Positions 26,801 to 37,787 of a stretch of DNA of 64,000 nucleotides are shown here, one piece after another. How positions within the stretch are numbered: the first letter of the stretch is position 1; every line of letters begins with the position of its first letter. The notes beneath the pieces were generated by a model that searched no databases, was not told the DNA's origin, and saw only the letters and a list, made by a program, of their open reading frames with translations. The stretch comes from Climacteris rufus (taxonomy: Eukaryota; Chordata; Aves; Passeriformes; Climacteridae): assembly GCA_013398175.1 (NCBI GenBank), contig VZRZ01000589.1, forward strand, positions 470,198 to 534,197. Direction: 5' to 3'. The position numbers were made by a program, and so were the translations under genes.

Positions 26801-29800
26801 GCAATTTAATTTTCAGACCACACACAAGCAAACTGCCTGCTGTAACACTACCTCTGTTGACAGTGTAAGAGTTCTGTGTAGTTTTTGTCATGAGGGCCAA
26901 ATTAACTGTCACTAAAACTTTTAGAGCATCTCTGTTGGCAAAAGTGTTTTTCAGGAAACAGAAGGTTAAAAATTAAAATTATATGAAAGTGATGTTGAGT
27001 AAGTAACCAAGACCGCAGCTGAAGTGTCCAAACACAGACTACAGGGAACACATGCTGCCTGCAAAAATCTCTTCTGCATCAATGTGTACAGACACCTCTT
27101 TTTAAAGCAAAGGCAAAAGTTTTTCATGCTTATGTCCTGACACTGAAGTCAAACCTTTTAGCTGTCGACCGTGTGAGGAGAACACTCACGGCCTGAATCT
27201 CCAGCAACACTTTTTGATACCCTGTGTTATTTTCCATCTACACGTTCGCTCCCTCAATTTGAGCATATTCACAGTGTTATGCTAAGTGCACTGACAGGGC
27301 TTTTTGGCTAGAAAAAGGAAGGTAATGCTTTGCCAGCCCCGGGCAGGGGCACCGCAGATGGCCTGGGATCGCATCCCTGCGAGGAGCGCTGGCAGCTCCA
27401 CCGCAGCTGCCAGAACCACTCCTTCACCCACAAGCAGCACAAGGATGCGCTTTTTGGACAAACCACATCCTTATCTCTACCGAGGCTCTCTTTCCCTTGC
27501 ATTTGGAATGTGTTTCCCACAAAGCAAAGCCGTTTTTATTCCAAGGAAAAGTGCAACGTGGCCGGGATGCACCGCACCCCATCGCACCAAGGGGGGCAGC
27601 CCAAACCTTTTAATGTCTTAAACAGAACTCAGCATCAAGCGCATGACACCTGCTGTGAAATCAGAATAAATGTTAGCATCCCTCAGGATGGTTTCTGCAC
27701 TCTTGCACTGCAGGTAAAGCTGAGCCTTGGTGCATCATCATTAATAGCCAAGCTCTGTGCTAGGGGACCCCTTCACCAAAAGCAAGACCAAGAGACAAAT
27801 ACAGAAGAGCTCAGTGACAAAAAAAAACACCCTGGAGTGGCTTCAGGTCCCCACAATGGCCATCAGAAATCTAAGCAGACCTGAAAATACCATGTGGTGC
27901 CTTTCTGGGTCACGACCTGAGGGATTTTTCTGTGTGTTTTGGGGTTTTTGAGAGGTGGGGAGGAACCCATCCCAAAAAATCAATGAAACAGTCTTCTTCA
28001 ACTGGGATTAAATCAGGCTTTAACTGCCCAAAGTGTAAATAATACACAAAACTGTGAAAGCTCCAAGCCTGACTAACTACTAAATTGGTAAAAATAATTT
28101 TAGATCTCTATTAAAAGTTTACTACACAATAATTATAGGAGGATATTATGCCTTTCCCAGACTTTCTAATAATAAACATTTACTTCCTTTGTGCAACCTG
28201 CTTCCTAGCAGGTGTGGGAAAAATGCCAGTTTTCATGGTGACAGCATCATCCACCATAATCAACTCAGTTACATCAGTTCTTTGTAAAATCTGCTGCAAG
28301 TATTTTAAATAATTCATCCAGCAAACATTAGTTCAGCAACTTAATATTGCAGTTTTCCTTTAAATATTCTTGCCCTATGTAAGACGTTATTTTTCTCAAA
28401 AAAAATCAGCTTCTAGCATAACAGGTAAAAAGGCATGTAACCCAGTAAAAATTGGCAAGCCAAAAGGTTTATTTTTATGTATTTTTATTTTTGTGGTTTT
28501 CATTTCTGATTGCCATATGAAGATTGCCATATGATGATGGTTCTATGGTATAATATGCTGAAAGAATAATTAACACAAAATCCTCTCCACGGCACTTGGG
28601 CTAATAAAATAACAGACTCAGCAGACAAAAACCTTGAAGAATTCAACTTTCTTTTTCCAATAAAATGACACTAATAAAATGACAAGAAGGCCCCTGTAAT
28701 TTTCTGCCTCCCATCTTAACACAGATGTGTCAGAAAGTAAAAAGTGTAGAAATTACTGATCCTTATGACATAGGAACATGGTAACAGCTTTGTCTCAGAT
28801 GTTGAAAATTTAGGTGAGAATACAGCTTGGGCACCTGTGGAATCATATTTATATCCTAAAATAGGTGACCAGCTGCAGTCTGAGAGAATTTAGAATAAGG
28901 CTAAGCAGGTTTGTCATGCACTGACGTGTTGAGCTGAAAGCACGGAGTAAGTGCAGTAATGGCCAGGGCCTTACTGTCACATAGGCAAGAGGTGTGCCAG
29001 GCCATTTCTAACACAGCTGCCAAGCTGTGGTCTTTATATATTAAAGCAAAGCTGGCCACTTATCTTAAGAATTAGATTATCACCATCTAAGGGGATTTGA
29101 CAGCACTGACAGGAGCTCATACAGGCTTACAAAGATCTGAAAAATCCAGAATTCAAAGGTAGTCCTTCCTTCCATTTTACCATTCCTACACTTTGTTGGG
29201 TGTGCAAAACTGCACTGGAACCTCAGAACAGATTTTAAAATTTGCCCATGTCTTGTTATTACACTGCAGTCTTCAAATTTACACAGAGCTGCAGTTCTCC
29301 TGGGTTTTTCTCAAGTGTCACTCATCTAACTTAGCATGACAGCTGAGAAACGATGTCAGGTGCGTTACAGTTCAGTTTAAAAAACATCCTCTACCTGGTA
29401 TCTCTGCAGTGATTGTCTTGCTGCTCCCTGAAACCTCTTCGTCATCGTCTGAAGAGCTCGTGGTGGAGTCACAGGTCAGGTCGCTGTCACTGGTACTGCT
29501 GTCCTGCAGCAGGTTGTACTTCTTGCGAGCGGCCGCCTCCCGCTTCTGCCGCAGCAGCCGGATCCTCTCTTTGTGCTTCTGGCTCCGGTGGCCCTTCACC
29601 TTGGCAACTCGGCCGTTCTGCTTGTCGCTAGACTGTCGGTTTTTCTTGGCAGCCATGGTTGAAGTTTCGCTTTCTGACCTGGATCTCCTGGATTTCCTCC
29701 CAAGCACGGCCCCAGACACCGCAGAAGGGTCTCCCTCCGCGGCAGCTCCGGCCTGGCCGGGCTCGTTCTCCTCCGCGGAAGACAATGTGTCGGAGTCGGC

Positions 29801-30118
29801 CAAGTGCCCGCTGGAGGAGGGGGAAAGCATGCAGTGATTAGAAGAGTCACTCTCATAAACTCGGCCACCTGCTGGCTTGTCGCTCTCCGTGGACGCCAGC
29901 TGGGACTCTGAGGAGTCCCGCCTCAGTTCCATCAGCAAGCAAGGCATGGAGGAGAGCACGGCAGAGTCGGCTGCAGCGGGTGCGCTGTCCTTCTGAGTCT
30001 CTGTCTCGAGCTCTATAGGGCCGTCTTCATCAGGAGCAGCCTCCTGCTTTTCAGAAGTCTTTGGTGGAATTTCCGAATCAACAAGTTCTTCTGCTTTTCC
30101 TACCGCCTCCATCTTCAT
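2853..30118 (-). CDS. ARK2N: ARK2N (C18orf25), Arkadia N-terminal-like protein; complete coding region in four exons
   Basis: Joining 30118-29395, 11155-10973, 6721-6595 and 3036-2853 (minus strand) gives 1218 nt, 405 codons plus TGA, with intron phases 1, 1 and 2 and GT-AG at every junction. The human protein is about 404 residues and I recognise it along its whole length. Visible parts: an acidic N-terminus; an LRRDSS motif at residues 65-70, which corresponds to the serine reported as an AMPK/PKA-type phosphosite; Ser-rich stretches; a basic segment (about 157-201); a Ser/Asp tract (206-233); and three SUMO-interaction motifs, VVNVD (261-265), VEIV (335-338) and VVDLT (390-394), each next to acidic residues. 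The family resembles the N-terminal half of the ubiquitin ligase RNF111/Arkadia but has no RING domain, and none is present here. Expected location is the nucleus. The ATG at 30118 matches the vertebrate start (M-K-M-E). Confidence 0.96.
3037..6594 (-). other. ARK2N intron between coding exons 3 and 4; no other feature seen
   Basis: AT-rich intronic sequence. I see no CR1 copy, RNA gene or convincing exon. Open frames here are short and show no recognisable product. Confidence 0.8.
6595..6721 (-). CDS. ARK2N: ARK2N coding exon 3 (residues 303-345, second SUMO-interaction motif)
   Basis: Acceptor CCCATCTCTAG ending at 6722; donor GTATGA at 6594. The exon is 127 nt, entering in phase 1 and leaving in phase 2. 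It encodes LDPGFL and then NEEINIASSDSEVEIVGV, the segment closest to the matching SIM of RNF111. Confidence 0.95.
7986..8312 (-). mobile_element. CR1 LINE 3'-end fragment
   Basis: Starts with AGAATCATAG and the typical reverse-complement CR1 phrases TGGGCTGGAAGGGACCTTAA, CCATGGGCAGGAACACCTTCC and CTTCCAGGGATGGGACAGCC. The AGAATCA octamer at the left edge is the 3' terminus of CR1 read on the other strand, so the element points left. It is 5'-truncated, as most CR1 copies are. Confidence 0.9.
8600..8813 (+). mobile_element. CR1 LINE 3'-end fragment
   Basis: Plus-strand CR1 sense phrases, including GGCACAGGTTGCCCAGAGAA, CATCCCTGGAAGTGTCCAAG and GGAAGGTGTCCCTGCCCAAG. It ends near GGACTGGATGG without a clear ATTCTATG terminus. 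Confidence 0.9.
10973..11155 (-). CDS. ARK2N: ARK2N coding exon 2 (residues 242-302, first SUMO-interaction motif; likely cassette exon)
   Basis: The acceptor reads TTCTCCCCTGCAG, ending at 11156; the donor GTTAGT begins at 10972. The exon is 183 nt, exactly 61 codons, and starts and ends in phase 1, so it can be skipped without a frameshift. It carries the DGPPVVAHYD start and the VVNVD motif. A human isoform that is 61 residues shorter is known, which fits skipping of this exon. Confidence 0.95.
15172..15542 (+). mobile_element. CR1 LINE 3'-end fragment with near-intact terminus
   Basis: Begins around GGGCTGAGAGAGCTG and runs through CCAGGGAGACCTCAGA, the GATATTGGGAAG block, CCCATCCCTGGAAGTGTCC and AAACCATTCTATGATTAT. 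The ATTCTATGAT terminus is the CR1 3' end. About 370 bp long. Confidence 0.9.
18967..19128 (+). mobile_element. CR1 LINE 3'-end fragment, short and diverged
   Basis: Contains GAGAAGCTGTGGCTGCCCCA, CCAAGGCCAGGTTGGATGGG and an ATTCTGTGA terminus, with several substitutions from the usual CR1 end. Confidence 0.85.
20797..20850. repeat. (TA)n microsatellite with one ambiguous base
   Basis: A run of TA dinucleotides broken by AAATCTA, with a single N at 20833. The unresolved base suggests length variation or a sequencing problem in the repeat. Confidence 0.95.
22909..22924 (-). repeat. A tract behind the 22929-23432 open frame
   Basis: Sixteen T on the plus strand, that is A16 on the minus strand, five bases after the TAA of the adjoining frame. 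Read as the remnant of a retrotransposed poly(A) tail. Confidence 0.6.
22929..23432 (-). CDS. Unidentified 167-codon open frame ending in an A tract; probable retrocopy
   Basis: I do not recognise this protein. The minus-strand frame runs from ATG at 23432 to TAA at 22931-22929. Five bases later (minus strand) comes a 16-base A run (T at 22909-22924). The predicted product has a helix-prone charged segment around residues 44-80 (containing VLEEAMNCFAEMQRQTEEKF) followed by a Pro/Gln-rich tail ending EPDLNQS. The base composition is more GC-rich and more codon-like than the AT-rich flanks. The frame is intronless, lies inside an ARK2N intron and has the same orientation. An A tract directly behind the coding end is typical of LINE-mediated retrocopies. 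I looked for flanking target-site duplications and saw none. The first ~14 codons are AT-rich and may not belong to the original coding sequence. Whether it is expressed is unknown. Confidence 0.45.
   Translation of the reverse strand: MFLLNDVLSNGLNVFKAGFSRAGGSGGATREIPGLLDRGTVWDRNCIGNVLEEAMNCFAEMQRQTEEKFRMWIEKLTRLDTDEESKQQLEPREPKIQLVGQRIPPTTQSGAFVQMPGSQVLPQQPINSYVSYQSADAALEFPATFNNNFPPLFPENGNIAEPDLNQS
29395..30118 (-). CDS. ARK2N: ARK2N coding exon 1 (residues 1-241, start codon)
   Basis: Minus-strand ATG at 30118-30116. The exon ends with a codon split after one base (CCA G) before the donor GTAGAG at 29394. It encodes the acidic N-terminus, the LRRDSS phosphosite motif, the Ser-rich middle, the Lys/Arg-rich segment and the Ser/Asp tract. 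The mRNA exon itself starts further upstream, at the acceptor ending at 30209, so 90 nt of the same exon (30119-30208) lie before the ATG. Those 90 nt are open and in frame (see findings). Confidence 0.95.
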
Positions 30119-30208
30119 TGCAGAGCAGGGTCCTTCCAGTCTCAAAGCATTGAGCACGTTGTCTAGCAGACTGGGGGGGCTAGATGTGGTCTCCAGCAAT
30201 GCAGCAGC
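30119..30208 (-). other. ARK2N: ARK2N 5' UTR part of coding exon 1
   Basis: On the minus strand a pyrimidine-rich acceptor (TTCCTACTGTTCTGTTCCTGTGCAG) ends at 30209, and the following 90 nt lead to the accepted start codon. The stretch contains no stop codon in the ARK2N frame. At least one noncoding exon must lie further right. Confidence 0.7.
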
Positions 30209-30307
30209 CTGCACAGGAACAGAACAGTAGGAAAAAATTACACAAATAACTCAGCCCTGCTCGTCACAATATTGAACTCACAGCTTTTGGTTACAGACAG
30301 TATGGGT

Positions 30308-30670
30308 TCAGAGAAACCCAAAATGGTTTGGCTTGGAAAGGAATTTAAAACTCATCCAGTACCAACCCCTGCCATGGGCAGGGACACCTTCCACCATCTC
30401 AGGTTGCTCCAAGCCCTGTCCCACCTGGCCTTAGTCACTTCCAGGGATGCGGCAGCCACAGCTTCTCTGGGAAACCTCACAGTCAAGAATTCCTTCCCAA
30501 TATCCCACCTAAACCCTGCCCTCTGGCACCGGGAAGCCATTCCCCTTTGTCCTGTCCCTCCACCCCTTGTCCCAAGTCCCTCTCCAGCTTTCCTGGAGCC
30601 CCTTTAGGCACTTGAAGGGGGTCTGAGGTCTCCCTGGAGAACACCCCCAGCTCTCTCAGCCTGGCTCCAC
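30308..30670 (-). mobile_element. CR1 LINE 3'-end fragment
   Basis: Reverse-complement CR1 phrases: AATGGTTTGGCTTGGAAAGG, CCATGGGCAGGGACACCTTC, GGTTGCTCCAAGCCCTGTCC, and at the right edge CTCTCTCAGCCTGGCTCC. It begins only about 100 bp upstream of the ARK2N start-codon exon. Confidence 0.9.
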
Positions 30671-32802
30671 AGAACAGTGTCTTACTGTTCAGCATTGTGT
30701 TGATTTTCTTAATTTACATTTTCCTAGTGAGCTCATCCTGTTACACTAAATTACTCCCTCATTCACACACCCATGAAAAATGGTGCTGGATTCACATTCA
30801 ATGTAGATCCCAGTGGAACCACTCTGGAAGCAGACCTTGTGTAGCAAAGACTTTTTTAATAAAGAAGTGCTACGAAGTGCTGCTGAACTGTCAGAGGCAC
30901 AGCTACAGGCACTGGCTTCAGAGTTACTAGCTACGTGTAACACAGATTTGCTCTCAGCAGAGAAGCACCACGCTGGTGAGTCACGGAAGGATGTTTTAGG
31001 AATATCTAATACACCATTCAGGAAGTCCTTGGGTGTCTCCCATGCAAGTCCTCATTATAGGAGGACCTCAAGGCTGACCTAGTTTCTCTCAAATCTGCCA
31101 GGAAAGAAGCATCAAATAGCAGGGGCTGCAAGCAAGAAACATTATCCACCCACACCAGTATCCTACATTTTACTTCAAGTTATAATTTAATAAATGGCAT
31201 TGCTTTAGTGCAAATACAAAGACCAAGCTGTTTATCTGACTGATAACTTGCATATTATCTACCCAAAAGCACCTGAAGCAGCTTTAAAGGAAATTTTGAG
31301 AGATCAATAGCTACCATTCTATCTTCATTGTTCACGCTTTGCCTTTCACCTAAATTTTCACTTGGAATTCAACACAGAATAAAGATCTTTCAATTACCAC
31401 ATTTGCTCACAGATGAATGGTATGGAACAAATCCTTTATGGATTCAGAATTATAATAAATGATAAATCTACGGCACTTCAAAAAACAAAGTGTAGAGAAA
31501 AAAAGGCAGCTCTAAGAACAAATCTAAAAACCATGCCTTTCTGCAGAGAAGGCCAATTAGCACTTGAGTGCCCTGAGGAAGCACGGATGGTTCAGAGAGA
31601 TTTTTCTGCACCCTGACAATCCTTCTCCAGTTTCCTGATCCATCCCAAGCTGCCTGTAACTGTAAGTATGTAATTGTACACATGCCTGTAATCTGCAGCA
31701 CAATACAAGGGTATTTCCCTGCTTCTGAAAGGTGCTGTGCAAAGCTCAGCGTTGTCCTGTGTGCCCTAACTCACTGTGAAACTTCATTTTTAGAGTACTG
31801 TAATAGAGCTCGTGCTTCCTTCAGGCTAATGAATTAAATGCTGAATGGTGAAAGGGAACCATGAAAATACTTATGGGAGAGAAACACCAGCCAGGGGAAG
31901 AAAGGCTGGTTAATATCAGACATCACAAGAAAAATGGAGATGACAAGACTAGGTCTGCTAAGTATGAAGAAAAAGACCCACAAACCCAAAATCCCAAACA
32001 GTTAATCCAGCATTTTCCTTAAAAAAAACAGAATAAAATGCATACTGTGAAATACAGGAATATATAAATAAAGAAAAATATTTGTGAATACTTGCACAGA
32101 GTAACCCTCTCTTGAAAGCAACTTCAAGGAAGAACTTCTGGAGATGGTAATTTAATATAAGCAGTAAATATCACGTAGGAACAATTTATTTCCAAGGCTA
32201 CAGCAGAGCACCAGCAAACCCAAATGATGAATACACATGCTCTGAGACATAAAAGCATCTCAATACTGTAATAAAATCAGTATTTCTACATAATTCATTC
32301 ACAAAGCTGTATTACCAAATAATTCTCCTATTATACAGGTAAGTAAAACACAGATTTGATGATTGAACAAATGAGATTTATATTGCACCTGCAAGTGCAG
32401 CTCCCAGCTTTCCTCTGGTCATGCACTTTGAAATGAAAAGTATCTTCTCCAAGAGTTTTGAAATGTACACACAGGGAAAAAATTGGTTTTTCAGACACAA
32501 ACCAAAAGAGTATCAGTCTGGCCAAATGAAAACATACTTAAATATTCATACTAGTAACTGCAAAACAGCTTCTGGACTGTTCAAACTTTTAGCCCAGGAA
32601 GCACGAAGAACAGAGCTTGACATGAAGATAAAGGGCAGACAAAGTGAGCTATAGACATTTTTCCCACAAATGTCCTACTTGGAAACATCATTTACCTCAC
32701 AGCTCCCAAAGGGACCGTAACAACATCTGCACTTGGCTTTTCATCTCTCTGGCCTATCAGACAGGAAAAAATACACTTCACCTGCACATTCCCACCTTGC
32801 TC

Positions 32803-32808
32803 ACAGTC
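32803..32808. repeat. Target-site duplication, left copy
   Basis: ACAGTC immediately before the TG of the solo LTR, identical to 33409-33414. Confidence 0.85.
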
Positions 32809-33408
32809 TGTGGGAGGTCCTCCCGGGGATGGTGCCGCCGCCTCCTACTCCTACTCCAGCTCCACCTCGGATGTGGGGTCTCCTGCCTTGGGGAGGACTC
32901 CATAGGCAGGACTGCAGTGTGAGATCAGCCCCTTCTTCTAGAAGGGAGGCGTGCTCCGAGCCTTGGACCTACCCACACTTCTGGAAGTCTCGGTTATGTT
33001 CCATATTTTATTAGTTATTGTTCATTGTACCCTCCCTGCGCTGTTTTAAGTGGACCCTGGACCCCTGTACCCTCCCCTCACACAGAACCCCATTGGTTAT
33101 CCCGTCCAGCTCCTCCCGCTTTCCCTTGCCTTTTAACCTGTTGTGCCCTGTCAGCCCCTCGGAGTCTCGCTCCGATCCTCTCCCTCCTGGATTCCCCCAC
33201 CCGACCACACAATAAAGGAGACCACGGGGGAGACCCCTTCTCGCCACCCTTTGCCTCCTTGCCTGATTCCTTCTGTGCCCTGTCTGCTCCTCACGTCGGG
33301 CCTCCTCGCCTCTGTAGCCCTGAGCAGCCGCACCCAAAGCGAGCCCTCAGGCTTTTGGAGGTCGGTGCCTCGGCTGAGAGCGACCAGGGAGCCAGGTGAT
33401 ACACTACA
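32809..33408 (+). mobile_element. Solo LTR of an endogenous retrovirus (class II/ERVK-like), 600 bp
   Basis: The element starts TGTGGGAG and ends CACTACA, giving TG...CA ends with a short imperfect inverted repeat (TGTGG/CTACA). It is flanked by the identical 6-bp duplication ACAGTC at 32803-32808 and 33409-33414. A TATA-like TATTTTAT lies near 33004 and a poly(A) signal AATAAA at 33211-33216, both on the plus strand, in the U3-R order expected of an LTR. No internal gag, pol or env sequence is present next to it, so this is a solo LTR left by LTR-LTR recombination. A 6-bp duplication is usual for alpha/beta-type avian ERVs. The family name needs a repeat-library match. Confidence 0.85.
33211..33216 (+). 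promoter_or_regulatory. LTR polyadenylation signal AATAAA
   Basis: Canonical hexamer about 190 bp before the right end of the solo LTR, placed as an R-region signal would be. Confidence 0.65.
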
Positions 33409-33414
33409 ACAGTC
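33409..33414. repeat. Target-site duplication, right copy
   Basis: ACAGTC immediately after the terminal CA of the solo LTR, identical to 32803-32808. Confidence 0.85.
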
Positions 33415-36400
33415 CAATTACAATGGTTTTATAGGATTTTTTTAATATTAAGTAGGATCTTTAGCTACTGCAGCCACACTGGTTCCATCCCTCACGCAGT
33501 GATTTTCAGTGAGTTGGAAGCCCAGGGAATAGTAATTTCACAACACTGACATGTATTTCTGTGTACATGGAAAAAATACCTATTCTGTTAAGGCGTGTAC
33601 TCTTCAGGTCCCTTGAAGCAGTTATTCAGACATCACCAATTCTATTATTAATATGTATATAAACCAGAGCTTTGTCTTTCTTTCAGTGGAAAAAAACTCT
33701 ACCATGATTCAAGCAGACTTTGCTGCGGGGAAGAACACAGTCAGGTTTGGCAGAAAATATCTATGCCAAGGAAAGCCTTGTCTCAAAGGTTAAAAAATAT
33801 GTCCTTATTTAGTTCTACCTGAAACAGGTACAGAACAGCAAGAAGAGACTACTGAAAAACTCCCATTCCTTTCTTGCCACTCACCTTTCTAGTAACAGTA
33901 TGAGAAAAGTTAAATCTCAAGGTGATGCTGGAGAAAAAACATCTTTTTACTGAAATGAGAACACAGCATTGAAAAATAAGTTGTGATGCTTACAGACACA
34001 GATGGATACTTAATTAGACATTGATCAGAAATCTCATTCTCCTTTTACTGTTGAACAGATACTGCACTGACTGTTTTAAAAGGCAATTTTGTAAAAACTT
34101 CTGTGCTAGATCTTTTCAACAGAAAACATGTTATTTTCCAGTCCCCTACAGAACACACCAGTATGCACAAAACTAAATTTGAAAAAATTAAATTATATAA
34201 CTGTACCACTACCTGGGAAATATTTTCAAATCATGCACTCATTTGTAAAGGCACATAATTTGTACCTTAGGGAATATGCACTTCAGGGAAGAAATCCAGA
34301 AGGATTTTGAAGGTCAGATTTGCAGAGACAGCCCAGCCTCTCCAACAGTTTGCTGCCACTAACAAGGGTGGGTTTTGTCCCCCATTCTTTTCCCACCCAA
34401 CTGTGACTGCACCATCATATTCCCTCTTTTGCACAGAACCCTTCTGTGGGCAGCAGAAATCAAAATGAGAAAGTAAGTGAAATTTTCTGCCAGAGCTGGC
34501 AGGAAGGAGGGAAGGGAGAGCAAGCACAAACCATCCCTGTAGAAAAAAACAAATCTGATTAAAAGCTGCCTGCTGTTTTGTCTCCTCACACCTTGAACTC
34601 ACAGGTTCTGCCTAGACACAGGAGAGAGTACTGAGCATTCCTTTCACGGCACTGTTTGCTCTGGGAAGAGATTTTTGTAGATAAAAGAAATTATTCTCGG
34701 CAAAATAACTCAGAGGTGATAACAGCTTCTTAAAGAACAATTTTCATGTAATATAAACTACTGCACAAAGACTTATATTAAAGATAGCAGGTTTCCCACA
34801 GCAGAATCTCAGGCATCAGATTATAAAAATTAATAATTTAAGAGAGTGTAAGAGCAGCAGATCAGGTGGAGCTGGGCGCCTGTGGAGAGCGACCCTGAAC
34901 AAAGAACTCCCCAGTGAATTACACAACTCAGGCACCTGCCCCCCATGCACCTTGCCTGTGCCTCTTGATTCAGTGATGATTTTTGGTCTGGGGCTCTTCA
35001 GCACCTTACTGGGTTCTTTCTCCATGTCCAGGCTGTTCAACTCTTGCTGAGCTGCAGCTTCTGCTGGTGGGTTGTTGCCTCCTGATCTTCTGGTTGGAGC
35101 TGCTGGTGCGTCTGCTCGCTGGCAGAGCACAGGAAACTAAAAAGCCCTCACTTAGGTAAACTCAGCAGCAACAAAAATAGCCATTTGTCATCACTGTCCT
35201 TCTCCAACTATGAACAAAACACAGCTCTGCATCAGCTACCAGGAAGATTACTAAGGAAATTAATTCCCTTCCAGAAACAAACATTTCTAGCTGCAAGTTC
35301 ACAGCTTGAGGTTGAAGGCTTCATCAAATCCAGCTACTCAGGTCAAGCAGACAGCATGCTAAATCATGTATCATATATTAATAGCTAGAATGTTACTCAT
35401 GCTACTTACAACTTACTTATTTAAGCTGAACAAAAAGTATCTCTCAACAGCCCGAAATACTTAAAAAACACGACGACACCCTAGCTTTAATTGTACATTG
35501 TCATTTTAGGTGTTATTGAACTGACTAATCATAAAGAATGCCTGGCCTGTATGAAGCAAACCAGCTCTTTTTTTTTTAGAAGCTATGGACAGGACAGATT
35601 CTTCCTCTGGAGGTACTACTTTTTTCACATCAGCTTGCTGGAAAACTCACTTTAGCTTATTCCTAACACATTTCCTCTTAATCACAGTTCAACAGACCAC
35701 TTCTTTTCCCTGCTTAAGGTCATGTCACCTTCTCATGTTGATTGTAGCAATTGTTTAAATGAAAAAAATTACCTATCAGAACACTGCCTTTTAATGCCCT
35801 TTCAGTCAGTGCTGAAACAGTTTGAACAACCCACCTCCTCTCACCACTTGCCATTCAACTGGAAGCTGTAATTTAAAAAGAAAAAAAAAGATAAACTGCA
35901 CCTTTATGATTGCAGCAAAAAATCACATTCTTTAGGCTTTTGTGACTGTATAAATGGAAAGTTAAACTACACTGCTAAATGCAAGTTATTTGTTCAGAGC
36001 ACACAGCTAACTAGAGATCTTTCCAGATCCTTCCAGCCTCACAGTTACAATGCCACAGAAGTCAGTCATTTTCATGTAAATCTGAATATGTTCCGATATT
36101 TATAAGAAACTATGAAACTATAATGGCTCATTTTTTCACAAACAATTATTTCTACTGCCAGTGGATTACATTATCTCACATTTACCCAACGCAGACTGAA
36201 TAAATCAGAGGTGTGAGAGGGGTAATGACAAATGCATGAAACAGAGGCTAATAAAATTATGTAAAACAAGTGGCTATTTTAAAAAATGCAAACACACTGA
36301 CAAGCTCATCAAGAACTCTGAATCAACACCTGATAGACTGTGTGTCTGTGGAGAGTGGGTCGAAAAAGGAGAGAAGCAGCACACAGCCTGGGAACTGAAG

Positions 36401-36681
36401 AGCTGACTGCCATGCACGCGTCTGCTTTGTAATACAGGATAAACTTTTGGGAAAAAACAAAGTTATGCCCTCTTCTGACAGAAAGACATGTAAGTATGAA
36501 GATGTGAAGTGCTGATGAACCTGTTCACTTCTGAAGCTTCACCAAAACCCTTTGTAGGTACAGCTCTGTGTTGATGATGCTTTTTTCTTCTCCAATCATC
36601 CTCCTTTCCATTGAAAGTCAACATGATTAATTCAGTGAACTCACCAGTGACATTCTGGTACGAACAAAACATCCAGGTACC

Positions 36682-36920
36682 AGAGAATCACAGAATGGCG
36701 TGGGCTGGAAAGGACCTTGGGGATGATCCAGTTCCAATCCTCTGCCAAGGGCAAGCACACCTACTAGACCAGGCTATCCCAAGCCCTGTCCACCTTGCCT
36801 TGGATGCTTCCTGGGATGGGGCATCCTGTGCCAGGGCTCACCATGATCACAGCCAAGAATTTCTTCCTAATATCTCATCAAAACCTACTCTCTGTCAGTT
36901 TAAAGCCATTACCTTAAGCC
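36682..36920 (-). mobile_element. CR1 LINE 3'-end fragment
   Basis: Starts AGAGAATCACAGAATGGCGT, continues GGGCTGGAAAGGACCTTGG and GATGGGGCATCCTGTGCCAG, and reaches the TTTCTTCCTAATATCT block. Read on the plus strand it is the reverse complement of the CR1 end. Confidence 0.88.
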
Positions 36921-37787
36921 AGACAGCAGAATGTCTAATGAACTAAAAACGCATCCATTGAAATAATTAGACATCAGAAAGACTGATCTGCCCCCACAGA
37001 AATGTAGAAGTACCGACGCTATCTGGACTTCCCAGCTTGGTCAGCTCCTCCCAAAGATACCATACATTCTTTTTTATTTTCTTTTAAGTGTCACACAGAC
37101 CCGTGCACTTAAAACAACAGCAGTGAGGCCAGCACCCAGCCAATTCAGCCCAGGACAGTTGACTCAGCTCTGTGTGGATGTGTGAGCACCGTGCTCCAGA
37201 GCAGATTTTTCATAATGTGAAGCCACCCCCGCAGGGATACTGTGTAATTTATATAGCGTTCCTTTGAAAAAGCTGCCCTGAAGCTGACTCACTGGCATGC
37301 GATTCTACCTAAGGCACATTTCTGGGAGTGGAGCTGGCTCTTCATCAGATGATTCACAAATCAGGCCTGGTAGCAGTCCCAAAGAACAGGACCCTTCGGA
37401 ACCGATGTGGTAAGAGAATTGCAGTGCAAAACAAAAGAAGAAAGGGTTAAACTAATGCTCTGTTTCAACTGGTTTTGCATAAATAAATGCAGGTTAAAAA
37501 TAGGCTGCTCCTACTGAGTGCTCAACAAATTACCCAAGACTGAATACAAATTACAAGTGTATGTGTTAACACAAAGCTTTGCAGAGCATCCTTTCCAATC
37601 TTGAAAAGCAACATTTTTTTATCCTAAATAAGAAGCAAGACTGGTCATTTAAATACAGGTTTTTGCATTGTAATGCTTAATGCACATATTCTGCCTCTTT
37701 CAAAGGAAAGGGAAGTACCAGCTATGGTTTATTTCACAAGTCTGCACACAGGTTTCCATAAACATTCTCCAGCTGCACTGGAATCCC

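Larger units (their letters stand above)
11156..29394 (-). other. ARK2N intron between coding exons 1 and 2 (18.2 kb)
   Basis: Mostly AT-rich. It contains CR1 pieces near 15172 and 18967, a TA microsatellite near 20797 and the unidentified poly-A-tailed open frame at 22929-23432. The other open frames of 60-184 codons (for example 17798-18097 and 27304-27884) have no recognisable product or splice context. Confidence 0.8.

Noticed and set aside
27304..27884. Overlapping plus-strand frames of 105 and 184 codons in a locally GC-richer stretch
   Set aside because: Two frames are open at once, which is typical of stop-poor GC-rich DNA. No domain or homologous motif is visible.
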